This document shows positions 1-5,860 of a stretch of DNA of 8,148 nt, in pieces. This DNA is from Dehalococcoidales bacterium (GTDB lineage Bacteria > Chloroflexota > Dehalococcoidia > Dehalococcoidales > RBG-16-60-22). Position numbers and translations under genes: made by a program. Every line of letters begins with the position of its first letter. Positions within the stretch are counted from its first letter, which is position 1. The notes beneath the pieces are model-generated. The model had not been told where the DNA came from, made no database searches, and was given only the letters and a program-made list of their open reading frames with translations. The stretch spans positions 1 through 8,148 of the forward strand of contig DAOVRI010000073.1 in NCBI GenBank assembly GCA_030628245.1, written 5' to 3'.

Positions 1-643
1 ACAAAAACCACAGGTATGCATCACCTTCCCGGTACTGGTGGGGACCGACGGCGTTCAGAGAATGTCCAAGAGCATCGGCAACTACATCGGCGTGACGGAG
101 CCGCCCGAACAAATATACGGCAAGGTAATGTCTATCCCCGACGGGCTTATTATGCAGTATTTTGAGCTGCTTACCGATGTCCCCGACGAAGAGCTTAAGG
201 ATATTAAAAATCAGCTTGATAACGGCGTAAATCCGATGGATTTGAAAAAGCGCCTGGCCAGGGATATCGTCACCCAGCTTTGCAGCCAGAAGGAAGCTGA
301 AGAAGCGGAAAGTCATTTTCAAAGCGTCGTGCAGAACAAGGAAGTACCGGATGAGATACAGGAGTGCCCTATATCTTTTAACAGATTTAGAGAATTTCTA
401 ATGCAGATAGGTCAAGCGCAAGAAGCAACGAAGCCAAATATTCGTTCAGCGGTTAACATGAATCGGCTGCTTGTGGAAATAGGTTTAGCTAAGAGTCACA
501 GCGAAGCCGGAAGATTAATTGCCCAAGGTGCTGTGGAGATAAATGGCGAAAAATTAACCAGTAATGTAGCCCAAGTCGATGACATTTTGATTATCAAGGT
601 CGGCAAACGCCGTTTCGCTAAAGTAATAAATTCTGATATATAA
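1..643 (+). CDS. tyrS: Tyrosyl-tRNA synthetase, C-terminal half (5' end outside window)
   Basis: This cytoplasmic class I enzyme charges tRNA-Tyr with tyrosine using ATP. The frame is open from base 2, giving 213 visible residues, so roughly the N-terminal half of a protein usually near 400 residues (Rossmann fold with the HIGH motif) lies outside. The visible part begins at the end of the catalytic domain: VLVGTDGVQRMSKSIGNYIG, in which RMSKS is the KMSKS ATP-binding loop with a conservative K-to-R first residue. This is the KMSKS (TyrZ-like) type, not the KFGKT type of E. coli TyrS. A helical anticodon-binding region follows, then a C-terminal S4 RNA-binding domain over about the last 65 residues (NRLLVEIGLAKSHSEAGRLI, then GAVEINGEKL). 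A GTG at 38 is internal, because conserved sequence (KPQVCITFPVL) continues upstream of it. The next gene starts 19 bases after the TAA, which suggests co-transcription. Confidence 0.95.
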   Translation, partial: QKPQVCITFPVLVGTDGVQRMSKSIGNYIGVTEPPEQIYGKVMSIPDGLIMQYFELLTDVPDEELKDIKNQLDNGVNPMDLKKRLARDIVTQLCSQKEAEEAESHFQSVVQNKEVPDEIQECPISFNRFREFLMQIGQAQEATKPNIRSAVNMNRLLVEIGLAKSHSEAGRLIAQGAVEINGEKLTSNVAQVDDILIIKVGKRRFAKVINSDI

Positions 644-662
644 ACATTATAAGGAGATACGA

Positions 663-1760
663 ATGCCACAATTGCGAATTCCCGGACCGACCCCCTGTCC
701 TACGGAAGTACTGGAGGCGATGGGCTGGCCCATGATTAACCATCGCGGGCCGGAGTATGAGAAGATAATACATGAGGTCACCGACGAACTGAAGCAGGTC
801 TTCCAGACTCAAAATGACTTATATATACTCACCGGTTCCGGCACCGGCGGCCTGGAAGCCGCCGTCGTCAACATGCTGTCGCCCGGGGATAAAATACTAT
901 CCGTATCCATCGGTGCCTTCGGCGACCGCTGGGCGAATATTGCCAAAACGTTTGGTGCCAATGTCGTATCCCTCAATTTCGAGTGGGGCAGAGCCGCCGA
1001 CCCCGATGCCGTCGCCAAAGCTATCAAGGCCAATCCGGATGTCAAAGCAGTGCTGGTGACCCATAACGAGACTTCCACCGGCGTCACCAACGACTTGGAG
1101 GCTATCAGCAAGGTGGTGAAAGACGCCGGTAAACTCCTCCTCGTCGATGCCATCAGCAGCCTGTCATCCATTGACGTGCCTGTTGATAAATGGGGCTGTG
1201 ATGTTGTCGTCACGGGTTCGCAGAAAGGCTGGATGGTGCCGCCGGGACTGGCCATGGTCAGCGTTAGCCCTGAGGCATGGAAAGCGTTTGACAAGGCCAG
1301 TATGCCCAGGTTCTACTGGGACTTCGGCAAAGCTAAGAGCTTTCTGGAGAAAGGCCAGAATCCCTGGACGCCGGCTGTTTCGGTAGTCTATGCCCTTTCG
1401 GTAGCATTGAAAATGATGCTCAGGGAGGGACTAAAAAATATCTTCGCCAGGCATAACCGTATCGGCCAGATGACACGCGATGGGATAAAAGGTCTGGGGC
1501 TTTCCATTTTCGCCGATGAAAAATATGCCTCGAATACGGTTACGTCCGTAGCGATTCCTGAAGGTGTCGATGGTAAAAAGCTGCGACAGCTCATGCAGTC
1601 CGAGCACGGAATTGTGCTGGCTGGCGGACAGCAGCATCTTGATGGTAAAATATTCCGCATCGGTCACCTGGGACTGGTAAGTGAAGACGATATCAAGGAA
1701 TTGATTGCAGCCCTTAAGATAACCCTGCCCGAAGTGGGCTTCGCCGGAATAAAGCAATAA
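663..1760 (+). CDS. Class V PLP-dependent aminotransferase (alanine-glyoxylate / serine-pyruvate / phosphoserine type)
   Basis: A fold-type I, PLP-dependent aminotransferase of 365 residues, full length for the family. The ATG at 663 sits 6 bases after AAGGAG (651-656). Visible landmarks are the N-terminal IPGPTPCP typical of this subgroup, the PLP-phosphate loop TGSGTGG (57-63), HNETSTG (134-140), the pyridine-nitrogen aspartate D162 in VDAISS, the Schiff-base lysine K188 in GSQKGW, and the substrate-carboxylate arginine R332 in FRIGHLG. There is no signal peptide or membrane segment, so it is probably cytoplasmic. The family includes alanine-glyoxylate and serine-pyruvate transaminases, and an archaeal member (M. 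jannaschii MJ0959) that acts on phosphohydroxypyruvate. With serA starting 10 bases downstream, I infer that it makes phosphoserine, or otherwise exchanges amino groups among serine, alanine, glyoxylate and aspartate. The family call is firm; the exact substrate is not settled by sequence. Confidence 0.9.
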   Translation: MPQLRIPGPTPCPTEVLEAMGWPMINHRGPEYEKIIHEVTDELKQVFQTQNDLYILTGSGTGGLEAAVVNMLSPGDKILSVSIGAFGDRWANIAKTFGANVVSLNFEWGRAADPDAVAKAIKANPDVKAVLVTHNETSTGVTNDLEAISKVVKDAGKLLLVDAISSLSSIDVPVDKWGCDVVVTGSQKGWMVPPGLAMVSVSPEAWKAFDKASMPRFYWDFGKAKSFLEKGQNPWTPAVSVVYALSVALKMMLREGLKNIFARHNRIGQMTRDGIKGLGLSIFADEKYASNTVTSVAIPEGVDGKKLRQLMQSEHGIVLAGGQQHLDGKIFRIGHLGLVSEDDIKELIAALKITLPEVGFAGIKQ

Positions 1761-1770
1761 GGAAAAACAT

Positions 1771-3363
1771 ATGGCGGATAAACGAAAGAAGGTACTGATT
1801 ACCGACGATATTTCCGAAGAGGGGATAGAAATCCTGCGGGAAGAGGCGCAGGTGGATGTTAAGGTCGGGCTGGAGCCGGAGGAAATAATCGCCGTTATCG
1901 GCGACTACGAAGCCCTGATGGTACGCAGCCAGACGATAGTCAAGGCCGACATTATCAAGGCGGGAAAGAAGCTGCAGGTTATCGCCCGGGCCGGCGTCGG
2001 TATCGATAATGTCGATGTCGAGGCGGCGACGCGCTACGGCGTGGTCGTTGTGAATGCCCCGACCGGTAACACGGTCTCGGCCGCCGAACACGCTATCGCC
2101 CTTTTACTGGCTTCGGCGCGTAATATTCCGCAGGCCAATGAGTTGCTCAAGACCGGCGTGTGGCGGCGGAACGACTTTATGGGCACGGAACTGAGAGGCA
2201 AAACACTGGGTATCATCGGTCTGGGCAATGTCGGCTCGGAGGTGGCCAAACGAGCGCAGGGATTTGAAATGAGACTGCTGGGCAACGACCCCCTGGTTTC
2301 TCTGGAATATGCCCAGAAACTCCAGGTAGAGCTCGTCGACTTAAAACAAATACTCAGGGAGTCGGACTTCATTACCCTCCACCTGCCGCTGACGCCCCAG
2401 ACCAGAGGCATGATTGGCTCTAAAGAACTGGCCTTATGCAAGCCTTCGGTTCGTATCATTAATTGCGCGCGGGGCGGGCTTATTGACGAAGAGGCGCTGG
2501 TCAAAGCGATAAAAGAGGAGAAAATAGCCGGGGCGGCTATCGATGTTTTCGAGAAGGAGCCCATAACCGAAAGTATCCTCTTCGGAGTGGACAACATCAT
2601 CGTTACCCCGCACCTGGGTGCTTCTACGACCGAGGCGCAGATTCTGGCGGCCCGCGATGTCGCCGAGCAGATTGTCGATGTTTTCCGGGGACAACCGGCC
2701 AGGTCGGCCATTAACGTTCCTTATATACCTTCGGAGACTCTGGCGGCGCTGGCGCCCTATATGAAACTGGCGACAACGTTATGTAAATTGGTCTACAAGC
2801 TGTCCGAGGGACAGGCTAAGACTATCCGTATCAAGTACGACGGCGATATTGCCAATTACGATACCAATGCCCTCAAGGCGGCGGTTGTCGGCGGCCTGCT
2901 CGAAGGCATCAGCGAAGAACGGGTTAATATCATCAACTGCAACCTGATAGCTGCCAGGCGCGGCCTGACCGTCATCGAGGAAAAGGAGGCTATCTGTGAA
3001 AACTATACCAGTCTCCTTGCCGTGGAGATATCCACTAACAAGGGCGCGTGCACCGTTTCTGGGACCGTCATGCATGATGAATCGCACATCGTACGGGTTA
3101 ACGACTACTGGCTTGATATCGTGCCTGTTCCCGGGTCTTACTTCCTGTTCAGCGACCACCTCGACCGCCCCGGATTCATCGGGGCGATAGGTAAAATAAC
3201 CGGCGACGCCGATATCAATATCAGCTCGATGCACCTGGGGCGTCTCAAGCCGAGGGGCCAGGCATTGCTCGTATTGACACTGGACGAGCCTCTGCCCGAA
3301 AAGCAGCAGCAGCAGATTCTGGCCATACCTGATGTCTATTCCGTTAAGCTGGTAGAGCTGTAA
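1771..3363 (+). CDS. serA: D-3-phosphoglycerate dehydrogenase, long form with ASB and ACT domains
   Basis: Catalyses the first step of phosphorylated serine synthesis: 3-phosphoglycerate plus NAD+ gives 3-phosphohydroxypyruvate. At 530 residues it matches the long (type 1) enzymes of about 525-533 residues, such as those of Bacillus, Mycobacterium and human. Order of domains: substrate-binding part at about 1-100 and 285-318, with the Rossmann NAD domain between (GLGNVG 150-155; D173 closes the second strand). Catalytic residues are R234 (NCARGG), E263 (EKEP) and H281 (TPHLGAST). The allosteric substrate-binding domain spans about 318-455, and the C-terminal ACT domain about 457-530 (HLDRPGFIGAIGKI, then INISSMHLGR), which in this family binds serine for feedback inhibition. 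The ATG at 1771 has AAGGA (1759-1763) overlapping the preceding stop codon, so translation is probably coupled to the aminotransferase. The next gene is 130 bases away behind its own promoter. Confidence 0.97.
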   Translation: MADKRKKVLITDDISEEGIEILREEAQVDVKVGLEPEEIIAVIGDYEALMVRSQTIVKADIIKAGKKLQVIARAGVGIDNVDVEAATRYGVVVVNAPTGNTVSAAEHAIALLLASARNIPQANELLKTGVWRRNDFMGTELRGKTLGIIGLGNVGSEVAKRAQGFEMRLLGNDPLVSLEYAQKLQVELVDLKQILRESDFITLHLPLTPQTRGMIGSKELALCKPSVRIINCARGGLIDEEALVKAIKEEKIAGAAIDVFEKEPITESILFGVDNIIVTPHLGASTTEAQILAARDVAEQIVDVFRGQPARSAINVPYIPSETLAALAPYMKLATTLCKLVYKLSEGQAKTIRIKYDGDIANYDTNALKAAVVGGLLEGISEERVNIINCNLIAARRGLTVIEEKEAICENYTSLLAVEISTNKGACTVSGTVMHDESHIVRVNDYWLDIVPVPGSYFLFSDHLDRPGFIGAIGKITGDADINISSMHLGRLKPRGQALLVLTLDEPLPEKQQQQILAIPDVYSVKLVEL

Positions 3364-3414
3364 TTCGTAATGTCAATAACATCCTCTATGCTTTGTCTTA
3401 TGTCATGTTACCGA

Positions 3415-3443
3415 TTGACTTGACCTATCAGCGGTGTTATCAT
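3415..3443 (+). promoter_or_regulatory. Predicted sigma-70-type promoter with extended -10
   Basis: TTGACT (3415-3420) and TATCAT (3438-3443) each match the consensus at five of six positions and are exactly 17 bases apart. A TG one base before the -10 (3435-3436) makes it an extended -10. Transcription would start near 3450, leaving a leader of about 44 bases before the ATG at 3494. It lies in the only sizeable gap between serA and the glycosylase gene and reads toward the latter. The rest of the gap (3364-3414) shows no hairpin with a T-run, so serA transcripts may read through. Confidence 0.7.
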
Positions 3444-3451
3444 ACCTCAGA

Positions 3452-3468
3452 GAAAATAAATTATTTTC
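3452..3468. promoter_or_regulatory. AT-rich palindrome at the predicted transcription start
   Basis: GAAAATAAATTATTTTC is a perfect inverted repeat with 8-base arms (GAAAATAA / TTATTTTC) around a single central A. It lies immediately downstream of the predicted start of transcription, a position common for repressor operators. As RNA it could form only a weak A-U hairpin. It could be an operator, or chance in an AT-rich leader. Confidence 0.35.
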
Positions 3469-3493
3469 ATTAAAGTTAATATAAGGTAGTGCG

Positions 3494-4096
3494 ATGTCAC
3501 CGCTTAGCGAGCTTTACCAGCAGATAGCACTCTGTCAGAAGTGTGAAATAGCCAAATTCCGCACGAAGGTTGTGCCCGGTGAGGGGGCGGAAAATGCGGA
3601 TATCATGTTTATCGGCGAGGCGCCCGGCTGGCATGAAGACCAGCAGGGGCGTCCTTTCGTGGGGCCGGCCGGACAGTTCCTGGACAAGCTGCTGGCCTCC
3701 ATTAACCTGAACCGCCAGCAGGTCTATATCGCCAATGTCATCAAGTGCCGCCCCATCAACAACCGCGACCCCCTGCCCACGGAAATGCAGAACTGCCGTC
3801 CCTGGCTGGACAGCCAGATTGAAATTATCAAGCCCAGGATGATTGTTACCCTGGGGCGTTACTCGATGGCGATGTACTTTCCCGGCAAGAGCATCAGTAA
3901 GATTCACGGTACGGCTCAAAAGCATGACGATATTATCTACTATGCCATGTATCATCCGGCGGCGGCGCTTCACCAGCAAAGCCTGCGTCAGGCCATAGAG
4001 GCCGATATGCTCAAGATTCCAAAGATTCTGGCTGAAGCTACCAGTGTTCAGGAAACCGAGCCGCAGCCGCAGCAGTTGAATATGTTCGAGGTTTAA
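3494..4096 (+). CDS. udg: Family 4 (thermostable-type) uracil-DNA glycosylase, iron-sulfur
   Basis: Removes uracil, arising from cytosine deamination or dUTP incorporation, from DNA to start base excision repair. The protein is 200 residues, usual for family 4. Four cysteines fit the 4Fe-4S ligand set: C14 and C17 (CQKC), C85 (IKCRP) and C101 (NCRPW), with 15 residues between the last two. Motif 1 is GEAPG (41-45), followed by HEDQQGRPFVGPAG (47-60); motif 2 is YHPAA (153-157) with the conserved H154. The ATG at 3494 has AAGGT (3483-3487) 6 bases upstream. After the fold ends near residue 180, an acidic and Q/P-rich tail finishes QLNMFEV; QLNMF (194-198) resembles a bacterial beta-clamp-binding pentapeptide. 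The gene is led by its own promoter and is followed after 4 bases by the RNase J gene. Family identity is firm; clamp binding is inference. Confidence 0.95.
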   Translation: MSPLSELYQQIALCQKCEIAKFRTKVVPGEGAENADIMFIGEAPGWHEDQQGRPFVGPAGQFLDKLLASINLNRQQVYIANVIKCRPINNRDPLPTEMQNCRPWLDSQIEIIKPRMIVTLGRYSMAMYFPGKSISKIHGTAQKHDDIIYYAMYHPAAALHQQSLRQAIEADMLKIPKILAEATSVQETEPQPQQLNMFEV

Positions 4097-4100
4097 ATTT

Positions 4101-5762
4101 ATGTCAAGGCCAAGGTTAAAAGTAATTCCTCTCGGCGGGCTGGGAGAAATCGGTAAAAATATGATGGTGCTGGAGTACGGCGATGATATCCTCATCATCG
4201 ACGCCGGCCTCATGTTTCCTGAAGAAGATATGCTTGGAATCGACTTGGTGATTCCCGACCTCAGCTATGTCGTGGAAAGAAAGGAAAAAGTAAGGGGTAT
4301 CGTTATCACCCACGGTCATGAAGACCACATCGGCGCCCTGCCCTATCTGCTACCGCAGCTTAATAACGCGCCTGTTTATTCGACGAAGCTTACCAACGGG
4401 CTTATCCGCGTCAAGCTGAAGGAAAGAAGGACGCGTGAGGGAGTCAACCTGAAAATATTGAATCCTGGAAACGAAGTCAACCTTGGGAAGTTTACCGTCG
4501 AGTTGTTTCCCGTTTGCCACAGTATCCCCGATGCGGCCGGTATCATCGTGCGCACGCCGGAGGGAGTCATCATTCACAGCGGCGATTTCAAGATTGACTA
4601 TACTCCGGTCAGCGGTAAGGGGACCGACCTTTCCCGACTGGCCACGCTGGGTGCCCAGGGAGTTTTACTCCTGCTTTCCGATTCCACCTATGCCGAGCTT
4701 CCCGGCTATACCCCATCCGAACAGATTGTCGGCGAGTCGCTGGAACACGTTATCGCCAACGCTCCGGGGAGAGTGATTGTCACCACATTTTCATCGCTGA
4801 TTTCGCGTGTACAGCAGGTCATCAATGCCGCCGCCAAGTACCAGCGGCGTGTCTTTATCGTCGGCCGCAGCATGTCCGATACGGTACGTATCTCTCTGGA
4901 ACTGGGCTATCTCAATGCTCCTGAAGGACTGCTGGGTCGTATCGATGAGGTCAAAGGCCTGCCGTCTGATAAGATAGTTCTGGTAACTACCGGCAGCCAG
5001 GGAGAGCCTACCTCCGCCCTGGTACGCATGGCCAACCGTGACCACCGCCATGTGCATATACAGCGCGGCGATACCATTGTGCTTTCGGCGACCCCTGTTC
5101 CGGGTAATGAATCACTGGTCAACAGGACCGTGGACAGCCTTTTCAAACAGGGCGCCAGTGTCTTGTATGGTAAGCTGGGACAGGTGCATGTCCACGGCCA
5201 CGGCAGTCAGGAAGAGCTGAAACTTATTCTGAGCCTGGTCAAACCGAAGTTTTTCATGCCAATCCACGGGGAGTACCGTCACCTCAGCCTTCATGCCAGG
5301 CTGGCGGAATCGGTGGGCATCCCCACCGAAAATATCTTTGTCATGGAGGACGGCGATGTCCTCGAACTCAACGCTAATACGGCCAGGGTAAGTGGAAAAG
5401 TCAACTCCGGGCATGTCTATGTCGATGGCTTGAGTGTCGGCGATATCGGCGGGGTTGTCCTGCGTACCCGTAGAATGCTTTCCCGCGATGGTATTGTCGT
5501 AGTGATTATTGCCGTTAACCGGCAGACCGGCAAACTGGTCGGGCGCCCCGACATCGTTACCAGGGGCTTTATTGATACCCGGGAGTTCAAGGACATGATG
5601 GACGAGAGCCGCCAGTTACTGGCCAAGACGCTGGACCACAGCGGCGGCCGTGTCGCCGAGTGGAGCTTTATCAATACCAAGGTCAAGGATACCCTGGAGA
5701 AATTCTATTATCAGCGGACCAAGCGCCGACCCATGATTCTTCCCTTCATGGTGAAAGTATAA
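4101..5762 (+). CDS. rnj: Ribonuclease J (metallo-beta-lactamase / beta-CASP nuclease)
   Basis: A zinc-dependent 5'-to-3' exoribonuclease and endoribonuclease for mRNA turnover and RNA maturation. The 553 residues match the usual length of about 555. The N-terminal IPLGGLGEIGKNM is the family signature. Metal ligands visible are HGHEDH (71-76), H140 (VCHSIPDA), D162 (SGDFK) and H389 (PIHGEYRH); D194 lies in LSDSTYAELPGYTPSE, where most RNases J that I recall have DSTNAERPG. The beta-CASP region is at about 205-360 and the C-terminal domain at about 445-553. At 363-367 the sequence is HVHGH where HVSGH or HASGH is usual. The ATG at 4101 is 4 bases after the glycosylase stop; a GAGG (4088-4091) inside the end of that gene is the best ribosome binding site, implying translational coupling. 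Residues needed for catalysis appear intact. Confidence 0.96.
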   Translation: MSRPRLKVIPLGGLGEIGKNMMVLEYGDDILIIDAGLMFPEEDMLGIDLVIPDLSYVVERKEKVRGIVITHGHEDHIGALPYLLPQLNNAPVYSTKLTNGLIRVKLKERRTREGVNLKILNPGNEVNLGKFTVELFPVCHSIPDAAGIIVRTPEGVIIHSGDFKIDYTPVSGKGTDLSRLATLGAQGVLLLLSDSTYAELPGYTPSEQIVGESLEHVIANAPGRVIVTTFSSLISRVQQVINAAAKYQRRVFIVGRSMSDTVRISLELGYLNAPEGLLGRIDEVKGLPSDKIVLVTTGSQGEPTSALVRMANRDHRHVHIQRGDTIVLSATPVPGNESLVNRTVDSLFKQGASVLYGKLGQVHVHGHGSQEELKLILSLVKPKFFMPIHGEYRHLSLHARLAESVGIPTENIFVMEDGDVLELNANTARVSGKVNSGHVYVDGLSVGDIGGVVLRTRRMLSRDGIVVVIIAVNRQTGKLVGRPDIVTRGFIDTREFKDMMDESRQLLAKTLDHSGGRVAEWSFINTKVKDTLEKFYYQRTKRRPMILPFMVKV

Positions 5763-5763
5763 T
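5758..5763 (+). promoter_or_regulatory. Weak candidate -10 box for ftsK
   Basis: TATAAT, a perfect -10 hexamer, overlaps the RNase J stop codon. The sequence 16-18 bases upstream (around GATTCT, 5734-5741) is a poor -35, and there is no TG before the hexamer. If active, the transcript would begin near 5770 and carry both downstream hairpins in its leader. It could equally be chance. Confidence 0.2.
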
Positions 5764-5777
5764 AATACGAGGAGTTC

Positions 5778-5798
5778 AAGAGGGGTGAAACCCCTCTT
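5778..5798. repeat. Palindromic hairpin 1 of a twin-hairpin element
   Basis: A 9-base perfect stem, AAGAGGGGT pairing with ACCCCTCTT, closes a 3-base GAA loop. It begins 15 bases after the RNase J stop. No T-run follows on either strand, so it is not a normal intrinsic terminator, though it could block exonucleases at the 3' end of the RNase J message. Confidence 0.75.
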
Positions 5799-5809
5799 CC
5801 TGACCACTC

Positions 5810-5833
5810 CCCCTCTCCTTCAAAGGAGAGGGG
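5810..5833. repeat. Palindromic hairpin 2 of a twin-hairpin element
   Basis: CCCCTCTCCTT (5810-5820) and AAGGAGAGGGG (5823-5833) are perfect reverse complements with only CA between them; in practice this is a stem of about 10 bases with a 4-base loop. Again no T-run follows. Together with hairpin 1 and the AGGGGTGAGG at 5839-5848, it resembles dispersed palindromic (REP- or MITE-like) elements rather than a gene-specific signal. The gap 5763-5860 otherwise holds nothing that I recognise. Confidence 0.75.
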
Positions 5834-5841
5834 ATAAAAGG

Positions 5842-5848
5842 GGTGAGG
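5842..5848 (+). promoter_or_regulatory. Ribosome binding region of ftsK at the end of the repeat
   Basis: GGTGAGG is the nearest purine-rich match upstream of the ATG at 5861, with a longer than usual 12-base spacing. It belongs to the repeat-like sequence, since AGGGGTGA (5839-5846) also occurs in hairpin 1 (5781-5788). An in-frame GTG at 5843 is an alternative start; its own purine-rich site would lie in the right arm of hairpin 2. Confidence 0.4.
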
Positions 5849-5860
5849 TTAGTAATCTCT

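Noticed and set aside
2034..2711. Minus-strand open frame of 225 codons inside serA
   Set aside because: It is fully opposite the conserved NAD-binding and catalytic part of SerA; its serine- and proline-rich composition is typical of antisense translation.
3304..3315. CAG repeat near the 3' end of serA (four units)
   Set aside because: Only four units, encoding QQQQ in a variable loop of the ACT domain; too short to suggest phase variation.
3452..3468. LexA/SOS box before the uracil-DNA glycosylase gene
   Set aside because: The palindrome has neither CTG-N10-CAG nor GAAC-N4-GTTC form, so SOS control is not supported.
3497..4213. Minus-strand open frame of 238 codons across the glycosylase gene
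   Set aside because: It is a shadow of the + strand codons; the + strand protein has clear family 4 motifs and iron-sulfur cysteines, while the minus product has none and no ribosome binding site was noted.
5778..5833. Rho-independent terminator for rnj
   Set aside because: The hairpins are strong, but neither is followed by a T-run on either strand, so classical intrinsic termination is not supported.
5824..5833. FtsK-orienting (KOPS/SRS-like) G-rich octamer next to ftsK
   Set aside because: GGAGAGGGG resembles such motifs only loosely and is explained by the hairpin arm; orientation motifs need genome-wide strand skew to be recognised.
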